DNA of 64,000 bases. Origin: Polaribacter sejongensis (GTDB taxonomy: Bacteria; Bacteroidota; Bacteroidia; Flavobacteriales; Flavobacteriaceae). The notes beneath the pieces were generated by a model. That model made no database searches and had not been told where the DNA came from. It saw nothing but the letters and a program-made list of their open reading frames with translations. Below, one piece after another: positions 36,501-43,226 of this stretch (its first letter is position 1; each line of letters starts with the position of its first letter). The stretch spans positions 1,681,501 to 1,745,500 of the forward strand of contig NZ_CP150667.1 of NCBI RefSeq assembly GCF_038024065.1. The letters are read 5' to 3'. A program made the translations under genes and the position numbers.

Positions 36501-37386
36501 CTTTATCTAATAATCCACGTCGTGCTGCAGGACCTAAAGAAACTTTACCAATATCTTTAATTTTAATGGATGTAAAATCTTTTGAAGTTACCACAGCATT
36601 TTCAATATCTGCAACCGATTTTATATACCCTAAACCACGAACTAAATATTCTGCTTGATTGATTTCTAAAGTTTGTGCACCAATATCTTGATTACTACTT
36701 TTTACAGCCTTAACAACTTCACTTAAACCAATATTGTATTGACGCATCAATTCTGGATTCACATCTACCTGATATTCCTGAACATAACCACCAATAGAAG
36801 CTACTTCTGAAACGCCACTTGCAGAAGACAACGCGTACTTTACATAGTAATCTTGTATGCTTCGTAATTCTTGTAAATCCCATCCACCAGTAACATTTCC
36901 GTCTTTATCTCTACCCTCTAGAGTATACCAATAAATCTGACCTAATCCTGTAGCATCTGGTCCTAAAGCAGGATTAACACCTTCTGGTAATAATCCGCTT
37001 GGTAGTGAATTTAATTTTTCTAAAATTCGACTACGGCTCCAATAAAACTCGATGTCTTCTTCAAAAATGATATAAATACTAGAGAAGCCAAACATAGAAG
37101 AACTACGAATGGTTTTTACTCCAGGAATACCCAATAAGGAGGTGGTTAAAGGATAGGTAATTTGGTCTTCTATATCTTGTGGCGAACGACCATCCCACTT
37201 TGTGAATACAATTTGTTGATTTTCACCAATATCTGGTATGGCATCTACAGCCACAGGGTCACTTGGTAAAAAGCCTGTATTCCAATTAAAAGGAGCGTTT
37301 ACAGTTCCCCATCCTACAAAAAGGACAAGTAATAAAACCGCTACGAGTTTATTCTCTATTAAGAATTTGATGCTTTTATTTAGCAT
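33559..37386 (-). CDS. cusA: CusA-type Cu/Ag RND efflux transporter with two repeat-derived insertions
   Basis: The heavy-metal efflux RND family is clear from MLNKSIKFLIENKLVAVLLL at the start, DAIPDIGENQQIVFTKWDGRSPQDIEDQ, GIAIAIGTMVDVGVILAENMI (proton-relay Asp) and GIATDDGVVMATYL. The Met-rich LVMLQTGMRAPMGIKV suggests Cu(I)/Ag(I) rather than Co/Zn. I use the ATG at MLNKSIKF; the extra upstream codons are not conserved in type. At 1275 residues it is longer than E. coli CusA (about 1050): an extra hydrophobic block of about four helices spans roughly residues 550-665, and two 15-residue peptides (residues 452-466 and 785-799) are encoded by copies of a 45-bp repeat. The frame is intact. 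Confidence 0.95.
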   Translation of the reverse strand: MLNKSIKFLIENKLVAVLLLVLFVGWGTVNAPFNWNTGFLPSDPVAVDAIPDIGENQQIVFTKWDGRSPQDIEDQITYPLTTSLLGIPGVKTIRSSSMFGFSSIYIIFEEDIEFYWSRSRILEKLNSLPSGLLPEGVNPALGPDATGLGQIYWYTLEGRDKDGNVTGGWDLQELRSIQDYYVKYALSSASGVSEVASIGGYVQEYQVDVNPELMRQYNIGLSEVVKAVKSSNQDIGAQTLEINQAEYLVRGLGYIKSVADIENAVVTSKDFTSIKIKDIGKVSLGPAARRGLLDKEGAEVVGGVVVARYGANPMEVITNVKEKIAELKGGLPTKVLADGRTSQLTVVPFYDRSELIVETLDTLTEALTLEILITILVIIIMVFNLRASILISGLLPVAILMVFVAMKLFNVDANIVALSGIAIAIGTMVDVGVILAENMIRHLDEEKVKSENVLPTAQGTSDEESHQNNKLSINEIIYNATAEVSGAILTAVLTTIISFVPVFTMIGAEGKLFRPLAFTKTMALSASLVIALFIIPPLAAFLFRKTTLKKSFRHFLNGAIIIVGLSIIVSGYWLGAIVVAFGISGLLGILGKLDSKKVNLVNIIISSVAIVFLLAEYWRPLGFNRSILINLVFVAIICFGILGLFSIFRKYYGQILQWALANKMLFLMVPITVLVSGFWIMSNTGKEFMPSLNEGSFLLMPTSLPHSGVEENKRVLQQLDMAVATIPEIETVVGKAGRTESALDPAPLSMYENMIQYKTEYMRNSEGKRQRYKVNEDGLFELKTNVIPTAQRTSDEESHKGHANKTKRFITSGTSIKANQLIEDSDGEFYRNWRPEIKSPDDIWKEIIKVTKLPGVTSAPKLQPIETRLVMLQTGMRAPMGIKVKGQDLKQIEAFGLELESLLKQAEGVKVEAVFADRIVGKPYLLIDIDREKIARYGISIEDVQSVLKVAIGGMSLTQTVEGRERYGVRVRYPRELRGNPEDIKDIYIPVEKGSPVPLSELATIRYEQGPQVIKSEDTFLVGYVLFDKIDGFAEVAVVENAQALFQQKMDSGELIVPKGISYKFTGTYENQLRAEKTLAIVVPLALAIIFLILYFQFKSVTTSLMVFTGIAVAFAGGFIMIWLYGQDWFFNFSFFGENMRDLFNMKTINLSVAVWVGFIALFGIATDDGVVMATYLTQTFDREKPSDKMSIRASALEAAKKRIRPCLMTTVTTILALLPVLTSTGKGSDIMIPMAIPIFGGMVIDITSYFIVPVLYSWREEMKLKRIKRKELRK
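34990..35034 (-). repeat. 45-bp element inside cusA, copy 2
   Basis: It matches the copy at 35989-36033 at 42 of 45 bases, including 21 identical bases from the left end. In the cusA frame it encodes NVIPTAQRTSDEESH, in a large periplasmic-loop region of the pump. ATTCC and GGAAT near its ends are inverted repeats. Confidence 0.85.
35989..36033 (-). repeat. 45-bp element inside cusA, copy 1
   Basis: It encodes NVLPTAQGTSDEESH, in frame, in the hydrophilic loop after the helix ending ILAENMIRHLDEE. It differs from copy 2 at three bases, two of which change residues. Confidence 0.85.
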
Positions 37387-37494
37387 TGGTTTAATTATTA
37401 AACAGTTAGACATTGGTGTTAAAAAAAACACCGAATACAAGAAATTATCCCAATGAGATTAATCACAGGATAACACAGTCTTTTTGTTTAAAAA

Positions 37495-37908
37495 TTAAAT
37501 TAAATAAGTCTCGTCTAACTTAAATATTTGCCTGTTAGCGAGCAGAGGTTCGTACTCTCCAGATGAAGGTACATTATTTTCTAAACCTTCAAAAAGGTTG
37601 ATATAAGAATAAATAAATGAAGCAATGAATACTTGTTGCTCAAAAGAAATGCTATCAATATGATGTTGTAATTCATTTTGACCTTCAACAACTACTTGTT
37701 CGTCATTACAGCAGTTCTTTTTTGAAATATTACAATCTTCAGATAAAGGTTTTTGCATTTCCATACCACAACCTTCTGCTTTTTGAAACATAGCTGTTTC
37801 TACCAAAGTATCACCACAATAATGCATACTAAAAGTCAATGACATTGTAGAGAATAGGACTACAACAGCCATTGCAATTGACATTATTTTATGTGAAACT
37901 TTCTTCAT
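37495..37908 (-). CDS. HYC_CC_PP-type small envelope protein of the copper cluster
   Basis: A short protein (137 residues from this start) with a hydrophobic N-terminus (MAVVVLFSTMSLTFS) followed by the motifs that name the family: MHYCGD, then NCCND, and a PSSGEY segment near the end. Cys, Met and His content (GCGMEMQ) suggests metal binding. Such genes commonly accompany copper systems in Bacteroidota. A longer frame starts 21 bases upstream but its extra codons run over a perfect -7 box (TACCTTTG), so I prefer MKKVSHKIM. It is first in a row with cusA, cusC and the HMA-AraC gene. Confidence 0.75.
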   Translation of the reverse strand: MKKVSHKIMSIAMAVVVLFSTMSLTFSMHYCGDTLVETAMFQKAEGCGMEMQKPLSEDCNISKKNCCNDEQVVVEGQNELQHHIDSISFEQQVFIASFIYSYINLFEGLENNVPSSGEYEPLLANRQIFKLDETYLI

Positions 37909-37916
37909 ATTGGCCG

Positions 37917-37942
37917 CAAAGGTATACAAAATTAAAGAACAA
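37917..37942 (-). promoter_or_regulatory. Promoter of the HYC-cusA-cusC unit
   Basis: The minus strand reads TTTTG, 15 bases, then TACCTTTG. The -7 box ends nine bases before the chosen ATG, predicting a leader of only a few bases. Confidence 0.5.
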
Positions 37943-38656
37943 AATATTAGTTAAGAAAAATTTAACTGAAAACAAGACAACTGACTTTCATAAATGTATC
38001 CCTATATTTTATTTAAAATCAGACATCATTCATTTAGAGAGTTTAGCGTAAAAAAGCAAGCCATATATTTACAAACATAAAAAACTCACACAACCTAGGT
38101 TAAAAAATCAGCGACAGTATATTTAAATCGAAATGTCTTTAATAAAAATAGATTGAAGAAATAATGTAAATTTCGTAAAATTGAAATTTAGCACAAAAAC
38201 AGTTCAAATTATTTTACGTCCTTCTAAACGGATAAAAGTATTTTTGACAGGGATAAACAATAATTTTTATATTTAACCTGTTTTTCTTTAATCCTATAAA
38301 GTAGCACCTCGATAATTATATCAATTGCATTTTTAAAATTCATTTCAGAATTATAACGAAATGTACTTCTTTATTTATTGATAAACGTCCATTTTTACTT
38401 ACTAATAAGTTTATCTATATTTAAAGTTGTTTGTTTTAAGCTTACTCCACAATCTTTTGCTTTAACAATATTTCCGTTATTCCATTATGTTTCAAAATAA
38501 CTAGGGTACCCCATAGGGTAACTGTCACATGCTTTTTAAGGAGATTAAGATATTATCTATTTGATCTAAAAATTCTTAACTCTAATAAATTATAAGGTGA
38601 ACTCAGTGTTTATAAAGGTTTAAGAGATTTAACCATCCTAGAATGTGATGTATAAA
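37943..38656. other. Gene-free AT-rich region between the copper cluster and tRNA-Ser
   Basis: I find no credible ORF, RNA gene or long repeat in these roughly 700 bases. The only local oddity is a GC-richer patch around 38500-38520 with AGGGTA twice. A degraded gene or an unrecognised small RNA cannot be excluded. Confidence 0.4.
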
Positions 38657-38685
38657 AAAAGCCTCACATAATATGTGAGGCTTTT
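38657..38685 (-). terminator. Terminator of tRNA-Ser
   Basis: AAAAGCCTCACAT and ATGTGAGGCTTTT form a perfect stem; on the minus strand it is followed by TTTTTTT and begins right at the tRNA 3' end. Confidence 0.85.
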
Positions 38686-38772
38686 GGCGGAGAAAGAGGG
38701 ATTCGAACCCCCGGACCTGTTACAGTCAACAGTTTTCAAGACTGCCGCATTCGACCGCTCTGCCATTTCTCC
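38685..38772 (-). tRNA. tRNA-Ser(UGA)
   Basis: The acceptor stem GGAGAAA pairs with TTTCTCC, the T arm reads GGTTCGAATCC in class II context, a long variable arm is present and the anticodon loop is CTTGAAA. The CCA end is encoded. A strong promoter and terminator flank it, so it is transcribed alone. Confidence 0.95.
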
Positions 38773-38807
38773 AGTGCGTCTCATCAAGTATTCCCTGATT
38801 GCGGCTG

Positions 38808-38838
38808 CAAATATAGAAAGGTTTTTTAGTTTACAAAA
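38808..38838 (-). promoter_or_regulatory. Promoter of tRNA-Ser
   Basis: The minus strand reads TTTTTG, an 18-base spacer, then TATATTTG. Both boxes are ideal for a Bacteroidota housekeeping promoter. Confidence 0.7.
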
Positions 38839-39019
38839 ACAAAAAACGATTTATTTTTATTTTTTTTTTGAATATCATACATGAAACCACATATCTATCT
38901 ATAAATCAAGTATTTTAAATTATTATTATTTTTTTAGAAATCGTCACAAAAAAGTCTAAATAAAGAATTCTTGTATAGTAGTTCATTATATTTGCCTTTA
39001 TTATTTTAATTATAAAATT

Positions 39020-40084
39020 ATGTCATTTAATTCCTTTGGAAATTTATTAAAAGTAACAACGTATGGAGAATCTCATGGAACTGCTATTGGTGGCGTCATA
39101 GATGGATTCCCTGCAGGATTAGAGGTAGATTTTGAAGCCATTCAAAATGAGTTAGATAGACGTAAACCTGGGCAATCTAAAATTGTTACTCAGCGTAAAG
39201 AACCAGATACTGTAGAGTTTCTTTCAGGTATTTTTGAAGGAAAAACAACAGGAACTTCTATTGGTTTTGTTATTAGAAACACCAATCAAAAATCTAAAGA
39301 CTACAACCACAATACCAATGTATATAGACCTTCTCATGCAGATTTTACGTATGATAAGAAATTTGGAAACAGAGATTATAGAGGCGGCGGAAGAAGTTCT
39401 GCCCGTGAAACTGCCAATTGGGTAGTTGCTGGTGCTTTAGCAAAACAGCTTATTGCAAGCATGAATATAAATGCATTTACATCTTCGGTTGGAGATATTT
39501 TTATAGACAAACCGTATCAAGATTTAGATTTTTCTAAAACAGAAAGCAATATTGTTCGTTGTCCGGATGAAGCTTCTGCAGAGAAAATGATCAACAGAAT
39601 ACAAGAAATTAGAAAAGCAGGAGATACTATTGGTGGTACCGTAACATGTGTTGCACAAAATGTACCTGTAGGATTAGGAGAACCTATATTTCAGAAATTA
39701 CACGCACAATTAGGTAGCGCAATGTTATCTATAAATGCCGTAAAAGGTTTTGAATTTGGAAGTGGTTTTTGTGGTGCAAAAATGAAAGGTTCAGATCATA
39801 ACGATGTTTTTAATGCAGACGGCTCTACACAATCTAATTTATCTGGAGGAATACAAGGTGGAATAAGTAATGGTATGGATATTTACTTTAGAGTTGCTTT
39901 TAAACCTGTTGCAACCATTATGAGCTCTCAACAAACTATTAACTCAGAATATGAAGTTACAGAAATTACAGGTAAAGGAAGACATGATCCTTGTGTTGTA
40001 CCAAGAGCTGTACCAATTGTAGAAGCTATGACTGCTTTAGTATTAGCAGATTTTTGGTTGCTAAATAAAACGAGACAGATATAA
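39020..40084 (+). CDS. aroC: Chorismate synthase
   Basis: The enzyme forms chorismate from EPSP, the last common step to aromatic amino acids, folates and quinones. Signatures are the N-terminal [20 protein letters not shown], the flavin-site [18 protein letters not shown] (about residues 119-136) and [20 protein letters not shown] at the C-terminus. Length 354 is normal. TATATTTG at 38987-38994 is a perfect -7 box 25 bases before the ATG. It is divergent from tRNA-Ser and stands alone. Confidence 0.97.
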   Translation: MSFNSFGNLLKVTTYGESHGTAIGGVIDGFPAGLEVDFEAIQNELDRRKPGQSKIVTQRKEPDTVEFLSGIFEGKTTGTSIGFVIRNTNQKSKDYNHNTNVYRPSHADFTYDKKFGNRDYRGGGRSSARETANWVVAGALAKQLIASMNINAFTSSVGDIFIDKPYQDLDFSKTESNIVRCPDEASAEKMINRIQEIRKAGDTIGGTVTCVAQNVPVGLGEPIFQKLHAQLGSAMLSINAVKGFEFGSGFCGAKMKGSDHNDVFNADGSTQSNLSGGIQGGISNGMDIYFRVAFKPVATIMSSQQTINSEYEVTEITGKGRHDPCVVPRAVPIVEAMTALVLADFWLLNKTRQI

Positions 40085-40159
40085 TTTACGTACTATTTAA
40101 AAGATTGAAATAGAATACTTGTAAATTTATTTACCTTTAACGGAAAAACTTTTTTTTCT

Positions 40160-41248
40160 GTGGATATTAAACGACTATATTTTATTGATATTATTAGGGC
40201 TTTTGCTATCTTAATGATGCTACAAGGGCACTTTATAGATACATTACTAGCTGACTCGTATAGAGACTTAAATGATCCTATTTTTAGTGTATGGTCTTAT
40301 TTTAGGGGAATTACTGCTCCGACTTTCTTTACTATTTCTGGATTAATTTTTACTTATCTTTTGCTAAAGGCAAAAGAGAAAGGATTAGAAAACCAAAGAA
40401 TGACAAAAGGGATCACAAGAGGTTTCTTTTTAATAGGTATTGGTTATTTGTTAAGAATTCCCGTTTTTAGTTGGTTAGCAGGAATATTTAGCCCCTATTT
40501 TCTAGTAATTGATGTACTTCAAATAATAGGTTTAAGCTTAATATTAATTATTTGTATTTATTTTCTTTGTAATAATAAAACAATCCTTTTTTCTATAATT
40601 ACATTACTCTTTGGTACCAGTATATTTATATTAGAACCGCTGTATAGAGATTTAAACTTAACCTCTATTCCTCTTTTTTTAAACAACTATATTTCTAAAA
40701 GTAATGGATCTATATTTACAATTATTCCTTGGTCTGGTTATGTCTGTTTTGGTGCGTTTATAGCAACAATATTTCATAAAAACGTATTCAAAAAAAGCTT
40801 TAAAAAAATAATAATTACTTCTTTTATCCTTTTTGGATTCATTCTAATTTTTTATTCTTCAAATATTCTCGTTTTCTTCTCAAAACTATTACAATCTCAA
40901 CTATTAATGGATGCGGCAAGCTATAATTATCTATTTACTAGATTTGGAAATGTATTATTAATTTTCGCTTTCTTTTATAGCCTTGAGAAGTATTTAAAAT
41001 CGCCTTTAATTTTAAAAATAGGACAAAAAACACTTTCTATATATGTAATTCATTTTATCATTATTTATGGGAGTTTTACTGGTTATGGGTTAAAGTATAT
41101 TATTGGTAAAACCTTAAATCCAATAGAAGCTATTATTGGAGCAATACTATTCTTAATATCAGTTTGTCTACTATCTTTTTATTATGCAAAAACAAATACT
41201 TTTTTATATTTAAATTTGAGAAAACTATTTCATAAAGTAAAATCTTAA
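40160..41248 (+). CDS. Membrane acyltransferase (heparan-alpha-glucosaminide N-acetyltransferase-like)
   Basis: About ten predicted membrane helices and the N-terminal motif FIDIIRAFAILMMLQGHFID (residues 8-27), with Arg and His in positions typical of DUF1624/HGSNAT-like and acyltransferase-3 families. Such proteins move acetyl groups across the membrane onto sugars. The start is a GTG: no ATG lies between the upstream in-frame stop and the first helix. The stop is six bases from an alpha/beta hydrolase start, so an acyl-transfer/deacylation pair is possible. The substrate is unknown. Confidence 0.7.
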   Translation: MDIKRLYFIDIIRAFAILMMLQGHFIDTLLADSYRDLNDPIFSVWSYFRGITAPTFFTISGLIFTYLLLKAKEKGLENQRMTKGITRGFFLIGIGYLLRIPVFSWLAGIFSPYFLVIDVLQIIGLSLILIICIYFLCNNKTILFSIITLLFGTSIFILEPLYRDLNLTSIPLFLNNYISKSNGSIFTIIPWSGYVCFGAFIATIFHKNVFKKSFKKIIITSFILFGFILIFYSSNILVFFSKLLQSQLLMDAASYNYLFTRFGNVLLIFAFFYSLEKYLKSPLILKIGQKTLSIYVIHFIIIYGSFTGYGLKYIIGKTLNPIEAIIGAILFLISVCLLSFYYAKTNTFLYLNLRKLFHKVKS

Positions 41249-41254
41249 TCTAAA

Positions 41255-42142
41255 ATGAAAACGCTTTTATCTCTTTGCTCTATATTCTATTTTTTAAATA
41301 GTTTTTCTCAGGTAGATTACTTATCTAAATCAAATAAATTTTCCGAGAGAACATATACCTATCTCAGAATAAAAAAAGAGAAGAACTTAAAGTTCGATTT
41401 TTACAGACCTAAAAAGACAAAAGGAAAAGTTCCGTTGTTAATTTATGTTCATGGTGGTGGTTTTTCTGGAGGTGATAGAAAAGATAAAAATTCTACAGCT
41501 TTTGCAAAAGAAATGGTTCAATACGGTTACGCTGTCGCAACAATATCATATCGGTTAACAATGAAAGGTAAAGGTTTTGGATGTGCGACAAATTCTGCAT
41601 TAAAAATAGAAGCTTTTAACGATGTTTCTAAAGATATCAGTTATGCCGTAAAGTATTTTTTAAGACGTAAAAAGAGGCTTAAAATAGATGCTGATAAAAT
41701 AATTCTAGTAGGTTCTAGTGCTGGTGCGGAAGCAATTTTAAATTTAGCGTATGTTTACAATAACAAAATTTTAGATCCAAATTTTAAATTTGCAGGAATT
41801 ATTGCCATGTCTGGAGCCGTAACTTCTATTGATAAAATAACAACTGAAACAGCTATTCCAACCCAATTATTTCATGGAACAAAAGATAACCTTGTGCCTT
41901 ATAATATTGCATCTCATCATTTTTGTAAACTAGAATCTGTTGGATATTTAAACCTTTTTGGTTCTAAAGCAATTGCTAAAAAATTAAAATCTATTCAGAA
42001 ACCTTTTTATTTATATAGTGTAAAAAATGGAGATCATAGTTGGAACACAAGACCTATTTATCAATGTAAAAACGAAATATTGGACTTTTTATATTATGAT
42101 ATTTTAAAACAGAAAAACAGACAGATAGAAACTGAGATTTAA
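41255..42142 (+). CDS. Secreted alpha/beta-hydrolase (esterase)
   Basis: A signal peptide (LLSLCSIFYFLNSFS) precedes an alpha/beta-hydrolase domain with oxyanion-hole HGGGFSGGDR, nucleophile serine in VGSSAGAEA, and candidate acid and base in GTKDNLVPY and GDHSW. This is the hormone-sensitive-lipase/carboxylesterase group. Its position right after a membrane acyltransferase suggests activity on acylated sugars in the envelope, an inference. A strong hairpin ends the unit. Confidence 0.8.
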   Translation: MKTLLSLCSIFYFLNSFSQVDYLSKSNKFSERTYTYLRIKKEKNLKFDFYRPKKTKGKVPLLIYVHGGGFSGGDRKDKNSTAFAKEMVQYGYAVATISYRLTMKGKGFGCATNSALKIEAFNDVSKDISYAVKYFLRRKKRLKIDADKIILVGSSAGAEAILNLAYVYNNKILDPNFKFAGIIAMSGAVTSIDKITTETAIPTQLFHGTKDNLVPYNIASHHFCKLESVGYLNLFGSKAIAKKLKSIQKPFYLYSVKNGDHSWNTRPIYQCKNEILDFLYYDILKQKNRQIETEI

Positions 42143-42151
42143 TAATCATAA

Positions 42152-42181
42152 AAAAAGCGAAACAAAATTGTTTCGCTTTTT
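42152..42181. terminator. Bidirectional terminator between the esterase and phytase genes
   Basis: AAAAAGCGAAACA and TGTTTCGCTTTTT form a 13-bp stem with A on one side and T on the other, between convergent genes. Confidence 0.85.
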
Positions 42182-42198
42182 AAAATATAGCTATTTTT

Positions 42199-43221
42199 CT
42201 ACTTTAATAATTTATCCAAATCATAAAAGTAAAAATCTTTGGCATCATTCATTGCCACAAACAATCCGCTTTTAAAGGTATCGTTTAAAGGCACAGTAAC
42301 CACATCACATCCATCTGTTTGGGTAGTTGACAGATTAACTGCTTTTACAAACTCATTTGTTTGTCTATCAAATAAATTAAATTGCCCTTTTTGTTGATCA
42401 GAAACAATAATATACCCTTTCTCATTCTCAAATTTAGCAATTGCAATACCTTCTATATCTCTTTCAAAAAGTTCACTTCCAAAACAAGTAATTTCTTCAT
42501 TTCCTTTAGATGGCTCTGCATAATATTTACGAACACAGTGCATTTCATCAGAATAGTAAACAAAGCCCATTTCTGCATCAACAGCAATGGCTTCAATTTC
42601 TTTTTTACCACTAAATTGTCCAAATTTCCTAACCAAAGTAGCCGTTACTTTACTGTTTTCTGAAACTAATTTATATTGATATAAATACCCTTCTTTAGGT
42701 CCCGTTTTTCTACCAACTATTGCATAAAAAGTTCCATCAATCGGACTCTTATAAATAGCAACTCCCATTGGTAATTTGTTTTCAGGAATAGTTTCATCTT
42801 CAAAGACAGGAAATCCTCCTTCATCTAAAGGTTTCATATCTGGTACAGAAAACATTCTAATTTGCTGCTCTTCTCTTTCTGTAAAAATTAAAACATCAAC
42901 TTTTACAGAATCGTTTACTTGAAAACCATACTCTAAATCTACATTGTTAGGTCTTTTTATATTTCTGATGGTTTTATCTTCTATAACTTTACCTTGTAAA
43001 TCATACGCATAAATTGCTCCATTGGTTTCTTTATCTGTTCCAAAAACAATACTTTTTGATGCGTCTGTTGGATGAATCCAAATTGCAGGATCATCTGTAT
43101 CATTAACAGATTTTTCGGTAATTACATCTGGTGCAATTGCTGGTAATTTACTACCAGAATTACACGATAACAATGTTACTGTTCCTAAAAATAGGATACT
43201 ATTTTTTATAGATAATTTCAT
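42199..43221 (-). CDS. Beta-propeller phytase lipoprotein
   Basis: A lipoprotein signal peptide ends in LLSC (Cys20). The rest matches beta-propeller phytases: DTDDPAIWIHP near residue 41, GTDKETNGAIYAYDLQG, RPNNVDLEYGF, a segment KKEIEAIAVDAEMGFVYYSDE with calcium-binding acids, and GYIIVSDQQKGQFNLFDR. The enzyme releases phosphate from myo-inositol hexakisphosphate, an important organic phosphorus source in the sea. It lies five bases downstream of a TonB-dependent receptor, a pairing known in marine Flavobacteriia, and is likely displayed in the envelope. Confidence 0.92.
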   Translation of the reverse strand: MKLSIKNSILFLGTVTLLSCNSGSKLPAIAPDVITEKSVNDTDDPAIWIHPTDASKSIVFGTDKETNGAIYAYDLQGKVIEDKTIRNIKRPNNVDLEYGFQVNDSVKVDVLIFTEREEQQIRMFSVPDMKPLDEGGFPVFEDETIPENKLPMGVAIYKSPIDGTFYAIVGRKTGPKEGYLYQYKLVSENSKVTATLVRKFGQFSGKKEIEAIAVDAEMGFVYYSDEMHCVRKYYAEPSKGNEEITCFGSELFERDIEGIAIAKFENEKGYIIVSDQQKGQFNLFDRQTNEFVKAVNLSTTQTDGCDVVTVPLNDTFKSGLFVAMNDAKDFYFYDLDKLLK

Positions 43222-43226
43222 GTTTT

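Noticed and set aside
33559..37386. Possible frameshift or assembly error in cusA because of odd composition patches
   Set aside because: The frame is intact from the first to the last conserved motif, and both patches are multiples of three; repeat insertion explains them.
38498..38530. Twice-occurring AGGGTA around a GGTACC core as a regulatory site
   Set aside because: The repeats are short, not symmetric with respect to any promoter, and no gene lies close by.
37943..38656. Small RNA or hidden gene in the 700-base gap
   Set aside because: No complete promoter-terminator pair, conserved structure or plausible reading frame could be recognised; left as an unexplained gap.
38675..38884. 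A 69-codon ORF opposite tRNA-Ser
   Set aside because: It runs through the antisense of the tRNA and its promoter; the apparent peptide is a translation of tRNA sequence.
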